DNA from: Thiobacillus sp. | Lineage (GTDB): Bacteria > Pseudomonadota > Gammaproteobacteria > Burkholderiales > Thiobacillaceae | Assembly: GCA_019459705.1 (NCBI GenBank) | Contig: JAIBFE010000241.1 | Location: 1 to 34,140 of the forward strand | DNA: 34,140 nucleotides | Direction: 5' to 3' | Part shown: positions 22,779 through 31,541 of the stretch, piece by piece | Layout of the letters: every line of letters starts with the position of its first letter | Numbering within the stretch: position 1 is the stretch's first letter | Notes under the pieces: generated by a model | Database searches by the model: none | What the model saw: only the letters and a program-made list of their open reading frames with translations | What the model was told of the DNA's origin: nothing | Translations under genes and position numbers: made by a program

Positions 22779-25067
22779 ATGATCCCGAACCGTTTGACGC
22801 TTGCTCTTGCTGCCGTGTTTGCCGTGCAACCCGTGTTCGCCGACGAACCTTTCGTCGTCAAGGACATCCGGGTCGAAGGCATCCAGCGTACCGAGGCAGG
22901 CACGGTGTTCAGCTACCTGCCGGTCAAGGTCGGCGAGACGATGACCGACGAGAAAACCGCGGCGGCGATCAAGGCACTGTACGCCACCGGATTCTTCAAG
23001 GATGTGCGGCTGGAAGCACGCGATGGCGTAGTGATCGTCACCGTCGAGGAGCGACCCTCGATCGCCACGATCACCCTGAACGGCATCAAGGAGTTCTCGG
23101 CGGATGACCTGAAGAAAGGCCTCAAGGAGACCGGTCTGGCGGAAGGCCGGGTGCTCGATCGCGCGCTGCTGGACAAGGCCGAACAGGAATTGCAGCGGCA
23201 ATACTTCAACCGCGGCAAGTACGCGGTCGAGATCAAGTCCACCCTGACGCCGCTGGAGCGCAACCGGGTTGCCGTCCAGTTCGACGTGGTGGAAGGCGAC
23301 AGCGCCAAGATCCAGCAGATCAACATCGTCGGCAACAAGGCATTCAAGGAAAAGGAACTGCTGAAGCAGCTCACCTCGACCACACCGGGCTGGCTGACCT
23401 GGTACACCAAGAACGACCAGTATTCCAAATCGCGCCTGGGCGGCGATATCGAAGCCCTGCGCTCGTTCTACCTCAATCGCGGCTATCTCGAGTTCAACGT
23501 CGACTCCACTCAGGTGTCGATTTCCCCAGACAAGCAGGGCATCTACATCACCGTCAACGTGACCGAGGGGCCGCAGTACAAAGTGTCCGACGTCAAGCTG
23601 GCAGGACAGATGCTGGTGCCGGAGGCGGAGCTGCAGAAGCTCATCACCATCAAGCCGGGCGAGGTGTTCGAGCGCGACCGCCTGACCGAGACCACCAAAA
23701 AAATTGGCGACCGTCTCGGCAACGACGGCTATGCGTTTGCCAACGTCAATGCGGTGCCCGAACTCGACAAGGACAAGGCCACCGTCGCCTTCACCCTGTT
23801 TGTCGACCCGGGCCGCCGTGTGTACGTGAATCGGGTCAACGTGGCAGGCAATGCCAAAACGCGCGACGAAGTAGTGCGCCGCGAAATCCGCCAGATGGAA
23901 GGTGCGTATTACGACGCCGAAAAGATCAACCGTTCGCGCGACCGCCTGAACCGGCTCGGCTTCTTCAACGAAGTCAACATCGAGACGCCGGCCGTGTCGG
24001 GCACCACCGATCAGGTCGACGTCAACGTCAGCGTGGCCGAGAAATCGACCGGCAACGTGATGCTGGGTGCCGGCTTCTCCTCCTCGGAGGGCCTGGTGCT
24101 GTCGGGCTCGGTGTCGCAGAGCAACGTGTTCGGCACCGGCAACCGGCTGTCGGCGCAGATCAACTCGGGCAGCGTCAACACCGTCTATGCGCTGTCGTTC
24201 ACCAATCCCTACTACACCATCGACGGCATCAGCCTGGGTTACGACGTGTACCGGCGCGACGTGGATTCCAGTTCATTGGACAACACCGCGTACTATGAGA
24301 ATTCGACCTATGGTGCCGGCGTGCGTTTTGGCCTGCCGGTCAACGAACGCGACTTCATCTCCTTCGGCCTGACCTACGAAAGCATTTCGCTCAGCCTGTC
24401 GGGCGCCAGTCCGCAGCAGTATCTCGATTTCTGTGATAGCGCCCTTTCCTGTGACAATGACACGCTGCGACTCGATACGTCCTGGGCGCGCGATACCCGC
24501 AACAGCTACCTGTTCCCCACCAAGGGCCTGTTCCAGCGGGCGGCGCTCGAAATCGGCACGCCGGTCGGAAGCCTGCAGTACTACAAACTGTCGTTCCAGC
24601 ATCAGCAGTATTTCCCTCTGGGCAAGATCTTTACCCTCATGCTGAATGGCGAAATGGGAATCGGCGATGGTCTGTCGGGCGAAAAGTCCCTGCCTTTCTT
24701 CAAGAACTTCTATGCGGGCGGCACCAGTTCGGTGCGCGGCTTCGAGAACGGCACGCTGGGCCCGAAAGATGTCAACGGGGATGCGCTGGGTGGCAACAAG
24801 CGCATCGTCGGCAACGCGGAACTCTTCTTCCCGCTGCCGGGACTCAAGGATGACCAGTCGCTGCGGATGTCGGCATTTGTCGATGCGGGTGCGGCGTTTG
24901 GAGCGGGCGAACAGTTTGCATTCGAGGACTTGCGTTATTCGGCGGGTGTGGCCGTACTGTGGGTCTCGCCGCTTGGCCCGCTCAAATTCAGCCTGGCGCA
25001 ACCGCTTGTCAGCAAGACGGGCGATCAGGAAGAAGTGTTTCAATTCACCCTCGGCAATGTGTTCTGA
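22779..25067 (+). CDS. bamA: Outer-membrane protein assembly factor BamA
   Basis: BamA is the central subunit of the BAM complex, inserting beta-barrel proteins. The 762 aa begin with a signal peptide (cleavage after VFA, residue 21). Five POTRA repeats follow (about 22-420; the first begins FVVKDIRVEGIQRTEAGTVF) and then a 16-strand barrel. The L6 VRGF motif is present in SSVRGFENGTLG, and the chain ends in a C-terminal aromatic signal (FQFTLGNVF). Length is normal for betaproteobacteria. It is bracketed by rseP and skp, the usual order. No strong Shine-Dalgarno is visible before ATG 22779, only an A-rich stretch. Confidence 0.98.
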   Translation: MIPNRLTLALAAVFAVQPVFADEPFVVKDIRVEGIQRTEAGTVFSYLPVKVGETMTDEKTAAAIKALYATGFFKDVRLEARDGVVIVTVEERPSIATITLNGIKEFSADDLKKGLKETGLAEGRVLDRALLDKAEQELQRQYFNRGKYAVEIKSTLTPLERNRVAVQFDVVEGDSAKIQQINIVGNKAFKEKELLKQLTSTTPGWLTWYTKNDQYSKSRLGGDIEALRSFYLNRGYLEFNVDSTQVSISPDKQGIYITVNVTEGPQYKVSDVKLAGQMLVPEAELQKLITIKPGEVFERDRLTETTKKIGDRLGNDGYAFANVNAVPELDKDKATVAFTLFVDPGRRVYVNRVNVAGNAKTRDEVVRREIRQMEGAYYDAEKINRSRDRLNRLGFFNEVNIETPAVSGTTDQVDVNVSVAEKSTGNVMLGAGFSSSEGLVLSGSVSQSNVFGTGNRLSAQINSGSVNTVYALSFTNPYYTIDGISLGYDVYRRDVDSSSLDNTAYYENSTYGAGVRFGLPVNERDFISFGLTYESISLSLSGASPQQYLDFCDSALSCDNDTLRLDTSWARDTRNSYLFPTKGLFQRAALEIGTPVGSLQYYKLSFQHQQYFPLGKIFTLMLNGEMGIGDGLSGEKSLPFFKNFYAGGTSSVRGFENGTLGPKDVNGDALGGNKRIVGNAELFFPLPGLKDDQSLRMSAFVDAGAAFGAGEQFAFEDLRYSAGVAVLWVSPLGPLKFSLAQPLVSKTGDQEEVFQFTLGNVF

Positions 25068-25092
25068 GGGTTGGCCGTTACTGGAGTATTTG

Positions 25093-25596
25093 ATGATGAA
25101 GTTCAAGCAGCTTGCAGCCTCCCTGATTCTGGCGTCCGCGTTCGTGGCGGCGCCTGCCCTGGCCAACACTAAGATCGGTTTCGTCAACACCGAGCGGCTG
25201 TTGCGTGAAGCGCCGCTGTCGGTCGCGGCACAGAAGAAACTCGAACGCGAATTCGCTGCGCGCGACCAGGAATTGCAGAAACTCGCCAAACAGGCGCGTG
25301 ACCTGCAGGCGCAGCTCGACAAGGACGGCGTGACCATGTCTGACACCGAGCGCAAGGCGAAGGAGCGCGACCTCGGCAACTTCAACCGCGAGTTGCAGCG
25401 CCAGGGCCGCGAGTTCCGCGAGGACCTCAACCAGCGCCGCAACGAGGAGCTGGGGCAGATTCAGCAGCGCGCGCGCAAGGCGATCCAGGACATTGCCCGC
25501 GCCGAGAAATTCGACCTGATCGTCGAGCAGGCTGTGTTCGTCGACCCCAAGAGCGACATCACCGACCGGGTGATGAAGGCGCTCGGCGGGAAATAA
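25093..25596 (+). CDS. skp: Periplasmic chaperone Skp/OmpH
   Basis: Skp is a trimeric periplasmic chaperone that carries unfolded outer-membrane proteins to BamA. The 167 aa have a signal peptide cleaved after ALA (residue 24). The mature start is [17 protein letters not shown], followed by a long Lys/Arg/Glu/Gln coiled-coil (about 45-135) and the closing strand [22 protein letters not shown] split over the last 30 residues. GGAG lies 6 nt before the first of two adjacent ATG codons. It follows bamA by 25 bp. Confidence 0.96.
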   Translation: MMKFKQLAASLILASAFVAAPALANTKIGFVNTERLLREAPLSVAAQKKLEREFAARDQELQKLAKQARDLQAQLDKDGVTMSDTERKAKERDLGNFNRELQRQGREFREDLNQRRNEELGQIQQRARKAIQDIARAEKFDLIVEQAVFVDPKSDITDRVMKALGGK

Positions 25597-25602
25597 GCCG
25601 GC

Positions 25603-25632
25603 ATGGCAAACAAACCCTGCTGCGGAAAGTAA
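25603..25632 (+). CDS. Possible 9-codon leader (Cys-Cys peptide) before lpxD
   Basis: In the 43-bp skp-lpxD gap, ATG 25603 opens a nine-residue frame, MANKPCCGK, ending TAA 7 bp before the lpxD ATG. No clear Shine-Dalgarno precedes it. Its last codons supply the GGAAAG that may serve as the lpxD ribosome-binding site. It could couple skp and lpxD translation or be chance. Confidence 0.2.
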   Translation: MANKPCCGK

Positions 25633-25639
25633 GCACCCG

Positions 25640-26671
25640 ATGGCCTCTACGCTGACCGACCTGGTCGCGCGTTTTGGTGGGGAACTGCTGGGCGACGGCG
25701 CCGTTCTGATCCGTCAGGTTGGACCGCTGGACCAGGCCGGGGCAGACGAAATCGGCTTCGTCTCGCAAAGCAAGTATCTCGCCCAGCTGGCGAGCACCCG
25801 TGCGGGCGCGGTGATTTTGCCGCTGGACGCGCGCGATGCCACCGAGCTGCCGCGCATCCTCACCCCCAATCCCTACTTGTATTTCGCGCGCGTTTCGGCC
25901 CTGCTGAATCCGCCGCCACGGCCGCCTGCCGGGATTCACCCTGCGGCGACGGTTGCGCCGGATGCGGAGATTGCCGCCGACGCCAGTATTGCGGCCGGCG
26001 CGGTGATCGGCGGCGGCGCGGTGATCGGTGCCCGCACCGTGATCGGCCCCAATTGCGTCGTCGGCGACCAGGCCCGCATCGGCGCCGATTGCCTGCTGCA
26101 CGCCAACGTCACCCTGTATCACCGCTGCGAAGTGGGCGACCGTGCGATCCTGCATTCCGGATGCGTCATCGGTGCCGATGGCTTCGGTTTCGCGCCCAAC
26201 GAAGGCCGCTGGGAAAAAATTCCGCAGATCGGCCGCGTGCTGATCGGCGACGATGTCGAAGTGGGGGCCTGCACCACCATCGACCGCGGCGCGCTGGAAG
26301 ATACGGTGATCGAGGAGGGCGTCAAGCTCGACAACCTGATCCAGGTTGCGCACAACGTGACGATCGGTGCGCATACGGCGATCGCGGCCTGTACCGGCAT
26401 CGCGGGCAGCGCCAAGATCGGCCGTCATTGCACGATCGGCGGCGCGGCGATGATCTTCGGCCACATCGAAATTGCAGACGGCACCCGCATCTCGACCAAC
26501 ACGCTGATCACCAAATCGCTGCCGAAACCGGGCACCTACACCTCGGCACTGCCGTTCTCAGAACACGAGGTCTGGCAGAAGAATGCCGTCCACATGCGCA
26601 ATCTCGACAAGCTGGTGAACCGCATCAAGCAGCTTGAGAAACGCCTAACCGAACTGGAAAGCAAATCATGA
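25640..26671 (+). CDS. lpxD: UDP-3-O-acyl-glucosamine N-acyltransferase
   Basis: LpxD adds the second (N-linked) 3-hydroxyacyl chain in lipid A synthesis. The 343 aa have an N-terminal uridine-binding domain ([27 protein letters not shown]). A long left-handed beta-helix of hexapeptide repeats follows (roughly 100-290) with catalytic His in [14 protein letters not shown], and then the C-terminal helix ([15 protein letters not shown]). GADGFGFAP is the family signature. Start ATG 25640. The stop overlaps the fabZ start as ATGA. Confidence 0.98.
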   Translation: MASTLTDLVARFGGELLGDGAVLIRQVGPLDQAGADEIGFVSQSKYLAQLASTRAGAVILPLDARDATELPRILTPNPYLYFARVSALLNPPPRPPAGIHPAATVAPDAEIAADASIAAGAVIGGGAVIGARTVIGPNCVVGDQARIGADCLLHANVTLYHRCEVGDRAILHSGCVIGADGFGFAPNEGRWEKIPQIGRVLIGDDVEVGACTTIDRGALEDTVIEEGVKLDNLIQVAHNVTIGAHTAIAACTGIAGSAKIGRHCTIGGAAMIFGHIEIADGTRISTNTLITKSLPKPGTYTSALPFSEHEVWQKNAVHMRNLDKLVNRIKQLEKRLTELESKS

Positions 26672-27111
26672 TCATGGATATCGAGCAGGTGATGCAGTAT
26701 CTGCCACACCGCTACCCGTTCCTGCTGATCGACAAGGTCATCGAACTCGATCTCGGCAAGACCATCACCGCGATCAAGAACGTCACCATCAACGAGCCGT
26801 TTTTCCCGGGTCATTTCCCCGGCGCGCCGGTGATGCCGGGCGTGCTGATCCTGGAGGCGATGGCGCAGGCAGCGGCGATCCTGTCGTTCAAGACCAAGGA
26901 CTACGCACCGGAAGATATCGGCATTGTCTATTTTGCCGGCATCGACGGTGCGCGTTTCAAGAAGCCGGTCAAGCCGGGCGACCAGCTGGTGCTCAAGATT
27001 GCGATCGTGCGCGAGATGCGCGGCATCTGGAAATACACCGGACGTGCCGAAGTCGACGGCGCGCTGGTCGCCGAAGCCGAATTGATGGCGACCCTGCGCG
27101 ACAAGCCCTGA
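26668..27111 (+). CDS. fabZ: 3-hydroxyacyl-ACP dehydratase FabZ
   Basis: FabZ dehydrates 3-hydroxyacyl-ACP in fatty acid elongation and competes with LpxA/LpxD for 3-hydroxyacyl-ACP, which explains its place in this operon. The 147-aa hot-dog protein has [13 protein letters not shown], catalytic His49 in [13 protein letters not shown] and Glu63 in ILEAMAQ, at the spacing of the E. coli enzyme. ATG 26668 overlaps the lpxD stop; a second ATG at 26674 is also possible. One base separates its stop from lpxA. Confidence 0.97.
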   Translation: MIMDIEQVMQYLPHRYPFLLIDKVIELDLGKTITAIKNVTINEPFFPGHFPGAPVMPGVLILEAMAQAAAILSFKTKDYAPEDIGIVYFAGIDGARFKKPVKPGDQLVLKIAIVREMRGIWKYTGRAEVDGALVAEAELMATLRDKP

Positions 27112-27112
27112 C

Positions 27113-27889
27113 ATGGCGACGATTCACCCCACCGCGCTGGTTGCGCCGGGTGCACGGCTGGCCGACGACGTCGAGATCGGACCCTACACGATCATCGGCG
27201 AGCACGTCGAGATCGGCGCCGGGACCACGGTTGGCGCGCATGCCGTGATCACCGGCCATACCCGGATCGGTGTCCACAACCAGATATTCCATTTCGTCTC
27301 GCTCGGCGAGGCGCCGCAGGACAAGAAATACGACGGCGAGCCGACCCGGCTCGAGATCGGCGATCACAACGTCATCCGCGAATTCTGCACCTTCAACACC
27401 GGCACCGTGCAGGACCGTGGCGTGACGACCATTGGCAATCACAACTGGATCATGGCCTACGTCCATATCGCGCACGACTGCGTGGTGGGCGACCGCACCA
27501 TCTTCGCCAACAATGCCTCGCTGGCGGGCCACGCCGAAGTGGGCGACTGGGCGATTCTCGGCGGCTTCACCGGCGTGCACCAGTTCTGCAAGGTCGGCGC
27601 CCACGTGATGACCGGCATATCCAGCGTGGTGTTCAAGGACATCCCGCCCTTCGTCATGGCGTCCGGCCAACCTGCCGCGCCGCATGGCCTCAACAGTGAA
27701 GGCCTCAAGCGGCGCGGGTTCTCGGCTGAATCGCTGGCCGCCCTGAAACGCGCCTACAAGATCCTTTACCGCGAAGGCAACACGCTGGCCGAGGCGCAGG
27801 CCAAGCTCGCGCCTGAAGCGGCGAACCACGCTGAAGTCCAGCAGCTGCTCGATTTTCTCGCGCGTTCGGAACGCGGCATCATTCGATGA
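27113..27889 (+). CDS. lpxA: UDP-N-acetylglucosamine O-acyltransferase
   Basis: LpxA performs the first step of lipid A synthesis, acylating UDP-GlcNAc at O-3. The 258 aa open with IHPTALVAPGARLADDVEIG, forming the hexapeptide beta-helix. The catalytic His lies in YVHIAHDCVVGDRT, followed by GGFTGVHQFCKVGAHVMTG. The C-terminal helical domain starts near GLNSEGLKRRGFS. The acyl-length ruler residue cannot be read confidently by eye. The stop overlaps the lpxB start (ATGA). Confidence 0.98.
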   Translation: MATIHPTALVAPGARLADDVEIGPYTIIGEHVEIGAGTTVGAHAVITGHTRIGVHNQIFHFVSLGEAPQDKKYDGEPTRLEIGDHNVIREFCTFNTGTVQDRGVTTIGNHNWIMAYVHIAHDCVVGDRTIFANNASLAGHAEVGDWAILGGFTGVHQFCKVGAHVMTGISSVVFKDIPPFVMASGQPAAPHGLNSEGLKRRGFSAESLAALKRAYKILYREGNTLAEAQAKLAPEAANHAEVQQLLDFLARSERGIIR

Positions 27890-29016
27890 TCGATCTGGGG
27901 CTGGTCGCTGGCGAAACGTCCGGCGATCTCCTGGGTGCGCATTTCATCAACGCGCTGAAGCAGGGCCATCCCGATTTGCGCGTGGCTGGCATTGCCGGCC
28001 CCCGCCTGGTCGAAGCCGGGGTCGGGGCGATCTATCCGAGCGAAAAACTGGCGGTCAACGGTTACGTCGAGGTGCTGCGCCATCTGCCTGAATTGCTGTG
28101 GATACGCTCGCGTATCACCCGCTATTTTCTGCACGAGCGGCCGCGTGTCTTCGTCGGCATCGACGCCCCCGATTTCAACTTCACGCTGGAAACGAAGCTC
28201 AGGCAGGCTGGCATCCCCACCGTGCATTTCGTCAGTCCTTCGATATGGGCATGGCGGCCCGAGCGCATTCATCGAATCGGGAATGCGGTGTCGCACATGC
28301 TGGTGGTGTTTCCTTTCGAGGAGCAGATCTACCGGGATGCGGGCATTCCGGTCAGCTACGTCGGCCATCCGCTGGCCGATGTGATTCCGCTGGAACCCGA
28401 TACGGCTGCCGCGCGTACTGAATTGGGCCTGGAATCCGGCCCGGTCGTCGCGCTGCTGCCGGGCAGCCGGCTTTCCGAAGTGGCGCGCCACGCGCGGTTG
28501 ATGCTCGACGCGGCGGTGCGCATTCGCCGGCAGCATGCGGACGCGCAGTTCGTGCTGCCCGCCGCAACTGAAGCCGCCGGCCGGCTGGTCCGGCAGGAAA
28601 TGCAGGGACTGGGATTGCCCTTGCGTATTTTGGAGGGGCAGTCTCACGCTGCGCTGGCAGCGTGCGATGTCGCGCTGGTGGCATCCGGCACCGCAACACT
28701 CGAGACGGCGCTGTTCAAGAAGCCGATGGTCATCACCTACCGTGTTCCCGCGCTGACCGCCTATCTGATGCGCAAGAAGGCGCTGCTGCCCTGGATCGGC
28801 CTGCCGAACATCCTGGCGCGCGATTTCGTGGTGCCGGAACGGGTGCAGGAAGCCGCCACGTCCGAGAACCTGGCGAACGATGCACTGGCCTGGCTGGCCG
28901 ACGCGCCGCGGCGGGAGGCCGTCGTCGAAACCTTCCGCGCCATGCATCTGAGCCTGCGGCAGAACGCCAGCGCGCGCATTGCCGAGGCGCTTGAGCCGTA
29001 TCTGGAGGGCGCATGA
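27886..29016 (+). CDS. lpxB: Lipid-A-disaccharide synthase
   Basis: LpxB (glycosyltransferase family 19) condenses UDP-2,3-diacylglucosamine with lipid X to the lipid A disaccharide at the inner membrane. The 376 aa begin [18 protein letters not shown], the family start. [28 protein letters not shown] and [12 protein letters not shown] are family motifs, and the C-terminal part has [13 protein letters not shown] and VTYRV-like ITYRVPAL. The start overlaps lpxA, and the stop overlaps rnhB by four bases. Confidence 0.97.
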   Translation: MIDLGLVAGETSGDLLGAHFINALKQGHPDLRVAGIAGPRLVEAGVGAIYPSEKLAVNGYVEVLRHLPELLWIRSRITRYFLHERPRVFVGIDAPDFNFTLETKLRQAGIPTVHFVSPSIWAWRPERIHRIGNAVSHMLVVFPFEEQIYRDAGIPVSYVGHPLADVIPLEPDTAAARTELGLESGPVVALLPGSRLSEVARHARLMLDAAVRIRRQHADAQFVLPAATEAAGRLVRQEMQGLGLPLRILEGQSHAALAACDVALVASGTATLETALFKKPMVITYRVPALTAYLMRKKALLPWIGLPNILARDFVVPERVQEAATSENLANDALAWLADAPRREAVVETFRAMHLSLRQNASARIAEALEPYLEGA

Positions 29017-29627
29017 CGCCACGCCAGCCTGTCATCCTGCATGTCGGCCCGCTCGGGCTGTGCGGCGTCGACGAAGCCGGCCGTGGGCCACTGGCGGGGC
29101 CGGTGACGGCTGCAGCCGTGATGCTCGACCCCGGACGGCCGATCGACGGTCTGCGCGATTCCAAAAAACTGTCCGCCGCCGCGCGCGAACGCCTGGCCGA
29201 CGAGATCCGCGAGCGTGCCGTCGCCTGGTGCGTGGCCGAAGCCAGCGTCGCCGAAATCGACCAGCTGAACATCCTGCAGGCCACGATGCTCGCCATGCAG
29301 CGTGCCGTCGCCGGACTCGGGCGTGCGCCGGACGACGTGATGGTGGACGGCAACCGCTGTCCGAACTGGGCGTGGCGCTCGCAGGCGGTGGTCAAGGGCG
29401 ACGACAAGATCGCCGCGATCGCTGCGGCGTCGATTCTCGCCAAGACCACGCGCGACCAGTTCATGTGCCGCCTGCACGACGAATATCCCGCCTACGGGTT
29501 TGCCCGGCACATGGGCTACGGCACCGCCGCGCATCTGGATGCACTGAAGGCACACGGCGCCTGCCCGCAGCACCGCCGAAGCTTCGCCCCGGTTAAACTC
29601 GTCCTCGATCAAGCTACCCTGTTCTGA
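29013..29627 (+). CDS. rnhB: Ribonuclease HII
   Basis: RNase HII removes ribonucleotides misincorporated in DNA. The 204 aa have the signature [15 protein letters not shown] with Asp20 and Glu21, a third acidic residue in VMVDGNRCP and the fourth in AKTTRDQFM, with [11 protein letters not shown] near the end. It is placed after lpxB as in many proteobacteria. ATG 29013 overlaps the lpxB stop. A small membrane-protein gene follows after 11 bp. Confidence 0.97.
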   Translation: MTPRQPVILHVGPLGLCGVDEAGRGPLAGPVTAAAVMLDPGRPIDGLRDSKKLSAAARERLADEIRERAVAWCVAEASVAEIDQLNILQATMLAMQRAVAGLGRAPDDVMVDGNRCPNWAWRSQAVVKGDDKIAAIAAASILAKTTRDQFMCRLHDEYPAYGFARHMGYGTAAHLDALKAHGACPQHRRSFAPVKLVLDQATLF

Positions 29628-29638
29628 AAGGAAATCCC

Positions 29639-30091
29639 GTGACCCTGTCCCTGTTTCTGCATGTATTGAGTGTCGTTGTCTGGGTAGGCGGCATGTTCTT
29701 CGCCTATATGGCGCTGCGCCCGGTGGCCGCCAGCGTGCTCGAACCGCCGCAGCGTCTGACGCTCTGGGCCGGCGTGTTCGGCAAGTTTTTCCCCTGGGTA
29801 TGGGCATCGGTGGCGCTGATCCTGGTCAGCGGCCTGCACATGCTGATGGTCTTCGGCGGTCTGGCTGCGCCGCATTACGCAATGACCATGCTGGTGCTGG
29901 GTGTGGTGATGATGGCGATCTTCGCTCACGTGTTTTTTGCGCCCTATGGCCGGCTCAAGCGGGCGGTGGCTGCGCAGGACTGGAAAGCGGGCGGCGCCGC
30001 GCAGGCGCAGATTCTCATGATGATCGGCATCAACCTCAGCCTGGGCTTGCTGACGATTGCTGTGGTGTTTCTCGGGCGAGCCCTGGCCTGA
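29639..30091 (+). CDS. CopD-like four-helix membrane protein, 150 aa
   Basis: The protein has four predicted membrane helices (about 5-26, 45-70, 80-102, 122-147) and no soluble domain. His8 in LHVLSVVVWVGGMFFAYMAL, His67 and His97 lie within or at the ends of helices. This arrangement resembles the CopD/YcnJ and haem-binding-like domains, where such histidines bind copper or haem. GTG 29639 is the start, with AAAGGAAA 6 nt upstream. It is the last plus-strand gene of the long operon and converges on a thioredoxin-like gene, with only 7 bp between stops and no hairpin. Ligand and function are not established; no copper genes are nearby. Confidence 0.75.
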   Translation: MTLSLFLHVLSVVVWVGGMFFAYMALRPVAASVLEPPQRLTLWAGVFGKFFPWVWASVALILVSGLHMLMVFGGLAAPHYAMTMLVLGVVMMAIFAHVFFAPYGRLKRAVAAQDWKAGGAAQAQILMMIGINLSLGLLTIAVVFLGRALA

Positions 30092-30098
30092 CGGCCTG

Positions 30099-30494
30099 CT
30101 AGGGCTCATCCTGCGCTGGCGCTGCCAGTAACCGCTGCACGGTCTCGCGGAGGACTTCGCGCCGCGCCTCGCACTGCAGCTCGGCATGGAACCGCCCGTC
30201 GCGATAGAGATAGATCGTCGGCAGATGGAAAATGCCGAAGTAGCGCGCAACCCCGGTGGCTTCGCTGACGTCGACTTCAAACAACGCATCGGCGAGATCG
30301 GACAGCACATCCGGCAGCAGGCGTTTCCATGCCCGGCACGCACCGCAGTGAGGTGCACTGAACAGCACGACCGACACACCGTTCGCAGCGGCCAGGCGGG
30401 CATGGAACCCACCCTCGGCCAGTCGCGAAAAAGCGGGTAGGGCAGCGGCATCCGGGCTGCTAGAATCGCGACTTTGCTGCTGGCTGCTTCCCAT
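30099..30494 (-). CDS. Thioredoxin-fold protein with CGAC active site, 131 aa
   Basis: The thioredoxin domain occupies about residues 22-125. VVLFSAPHCGACRAWKRLLP contains Cys50-Gly-Ala-Cys53, and the cis-Pro92 lies in FHLPTIYLYRDG. There is no signal peptide, so it is likely cytoplasmic, although the Ser/Gln-rich first 15 residues are not conserved in thioredoxins. The active site CGAC differs from the classical CGPC, so redox potential or partner may differ. The ATG at 30494 overlaps the ATG of the divergent exchanger gene; no other ATG occurs in frame before the domain, so a later non-ATG start is the only alternative. Confidence 0.82.
   Translation of the reverse strand: MGSSQQQSRDSSSPDAAALPAFSRLAEGGFHARLAAANGVSVVLFSAPHCGACRAWKRLLPDVLSDLADALFEVDVSEATGVARYFGIFHLPTIYLYRDGRFHAELQCEARREVLRETVQRLLAAPAQDEP
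30461..30466 (+). promoter_or_regulatory. Candidate -10 box for the exchanger gene
   Basis: TAGAAT at 30461-30466 matches the sigma-70 -10 at five of six positions. A -35 is poor (TAGGGC/AGGGCA, 16-17 bp upstream). Transcription would start near 30473, about 20 nt before ATG 30493. The box lies inside the thioredoxin-like coding region because the two start codons overlap. Confidence 0.4.
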
Positions 30495-31494
30495 GCTATT
30501 TCTTGAACTCTTCGGTTATCTGCTGCTCATCCTCGTGGCGGCGGAAATCTTTGTCAACGCGCTCGAACACCTGGGCGAGAAACTCAAAATCTCGGAAGGG
30601 GTGACCGGCTCGCTGTTCGCCGCGGTCGGTACCGCCATGCCGGAAACCCTGGTGCCGCTGCTGGCGATTTTTGCCACCACGGGCAACGCGACGACCAACG
30701 AGGAAATCGGCGTGGGCGCGATTCTTGGCGCGCCGCTCATGCTGTCGACGCTGTCGGTGTTCCTGATGAGCGTGGCTGTGCTCAAACGCCGCGGCTTTCA
30801 GGGCCATCTCACGCCGGAAAAGACCGGCCTCAAGCGCGATCTGGACTTCTTCCTGATGGCCTTCATGCTGGCTTTCGTCGCCATGTTCGTGCCGCACGGA
30901 GAAGGCTGGGTGCGCGGCGCGCTCGCGTTCGTCATGGTGATGATCTACTTCTTCTATGTGATGCTGACCCTGCGCGCGTCGGCCAAGCTGGTGGAAGAAG
31001 GCCACGCCACCGAGGCCGGTTCGCCGATGCTGCTGACCCGTCTGGGCCTGCCGCAGAATCTGCTGTTCATCGTGGTGCAGCTGGCGCTGGGCCTCGGTCT
31101 GCTGGTCCTCGGCGCCAAGGGCTTCATCCACGGCGTCGAACTGGCCGCGCCTATCATCGGCATCTCCGCGCTGCTGCTGTCCTTGATGATCATCCCGATC
31201 GCGACCGAGTTGCCGGAGAAGGTGAATTCGATTCTGTGGATCCGCAAGCACAAGGACACGCTGGCCTTCGGCAACATAACCGGCGCCATGGTGTTCCAGG
31301 GCACGCTGCTGCCCGCCATCGGCATTTCGCTGACGCCGTGGGCGCCGCAGAAGGAAGTGCTGCTGGGCGTGCTGGTCACCCTGGTGGCTGCGTTCTGGCT
31401 GCGCTGGGCGGCGCTCAACGGCGGCCTGCGCGTGTGGCATCTGTTCGTCAACGGGGCGCTCTACGTCACCTATCTGACTGTGGTTCTGGTGTAA
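30493..31494 (+). CDS. CaCA-family sodium/calcium exchanger-like membrane protein
   Basis: This 333-aa polytopic protein (about ten helices) has the two inverted alpha-repeats of the Ca2+:cation antiporter superfamily. Repeat 1 is SEGVTGSLFAAVGTAMPETLVPLLA. Repeat 2 is GISALLLSLMIIPIATELPEKVNSI, followed by GNITGAMVFQGTLLPAIGI. The acidic residue after each P/T (PET, PEK) is the expected cation ligand. The loop between the halves is short. It is transcribed alone and ends at a strong terminator. Substrate (Ca2+, Na+ or other) cannot be read from sequence; the E. coli YrbG group is similar. No strong Shine-Dalgarno precedes the ATG. Confidence 0.88.
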   Translation: MLFLELFGYLLLILVAAEIFVNALEHLGEKLKISEGVTGSLFAAVGTAMPETLVPLLAIFATTGNATTNEEIGVGAILGAPLMLSTLSVFLMSVAVLKRRGFQGHLTPEKTGLKRDLDFFLMAFMLAFVAMFVPHGEGWVRGALAFVMVMIYFFYVMLTLRASAKLVEEGHATEAGSPMLLTRLGLPQNLLFIVVQLALGLGLLVLGAKGFIHGVELAAPIIGISALLLSLMIIPIATELPEKVNSILWIRKHKDTLAFGNITGAMVFQGTLLPAIGISLTPWAPQKEVLLGVLVTLVAAFWLRWAALNGGLRVWHLFVNGALYVTYLTVVLV

Positions 31495-31524
31495 ACAAAA
31501 CGGCGGGTTTCCCCGCCGTTTTGT
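31495..31524. terminator. Perfect bidirectional intrinsic terminator
   Basis: ACAAAACGGCGGG pairs over 13 bp with CCCGCCGTTTTGT around loop TTTC. A/T runs on both arms give a U tract in either direction. It begins directly after the exchanger TAA and lies 17 bp from the stop of the convergent FemAB-like gene, so it can serve both. Confidence 0.92.
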
Positions 31525-31541
31525 CGTGTGGCGTATTCGTC

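Noticed and set aside
21395-22903. 502-codon minus-strand open frame opposite rseP
   Set aside because: rseP carries all catalytic motifs; the antisense frame has no recognisable domain and its composition is that of a shadow frame.
24273-25442. 389-codon minus-strand open frame opposite bamA and skp
   Set aside because: bamA and skp are unmistakable; the antisense frame crosses both genes and the gap between them with no start signal.
15601-29627. Search for an additional promoter, tRNA or mobile insertion within the long essential operon
   Set aside because: Gaps are mostly under 25 bp or 4-bp overlaps, and nothing beyond the rpsB-tsf hairpins and the skp-lpxD mini-frame stood out.
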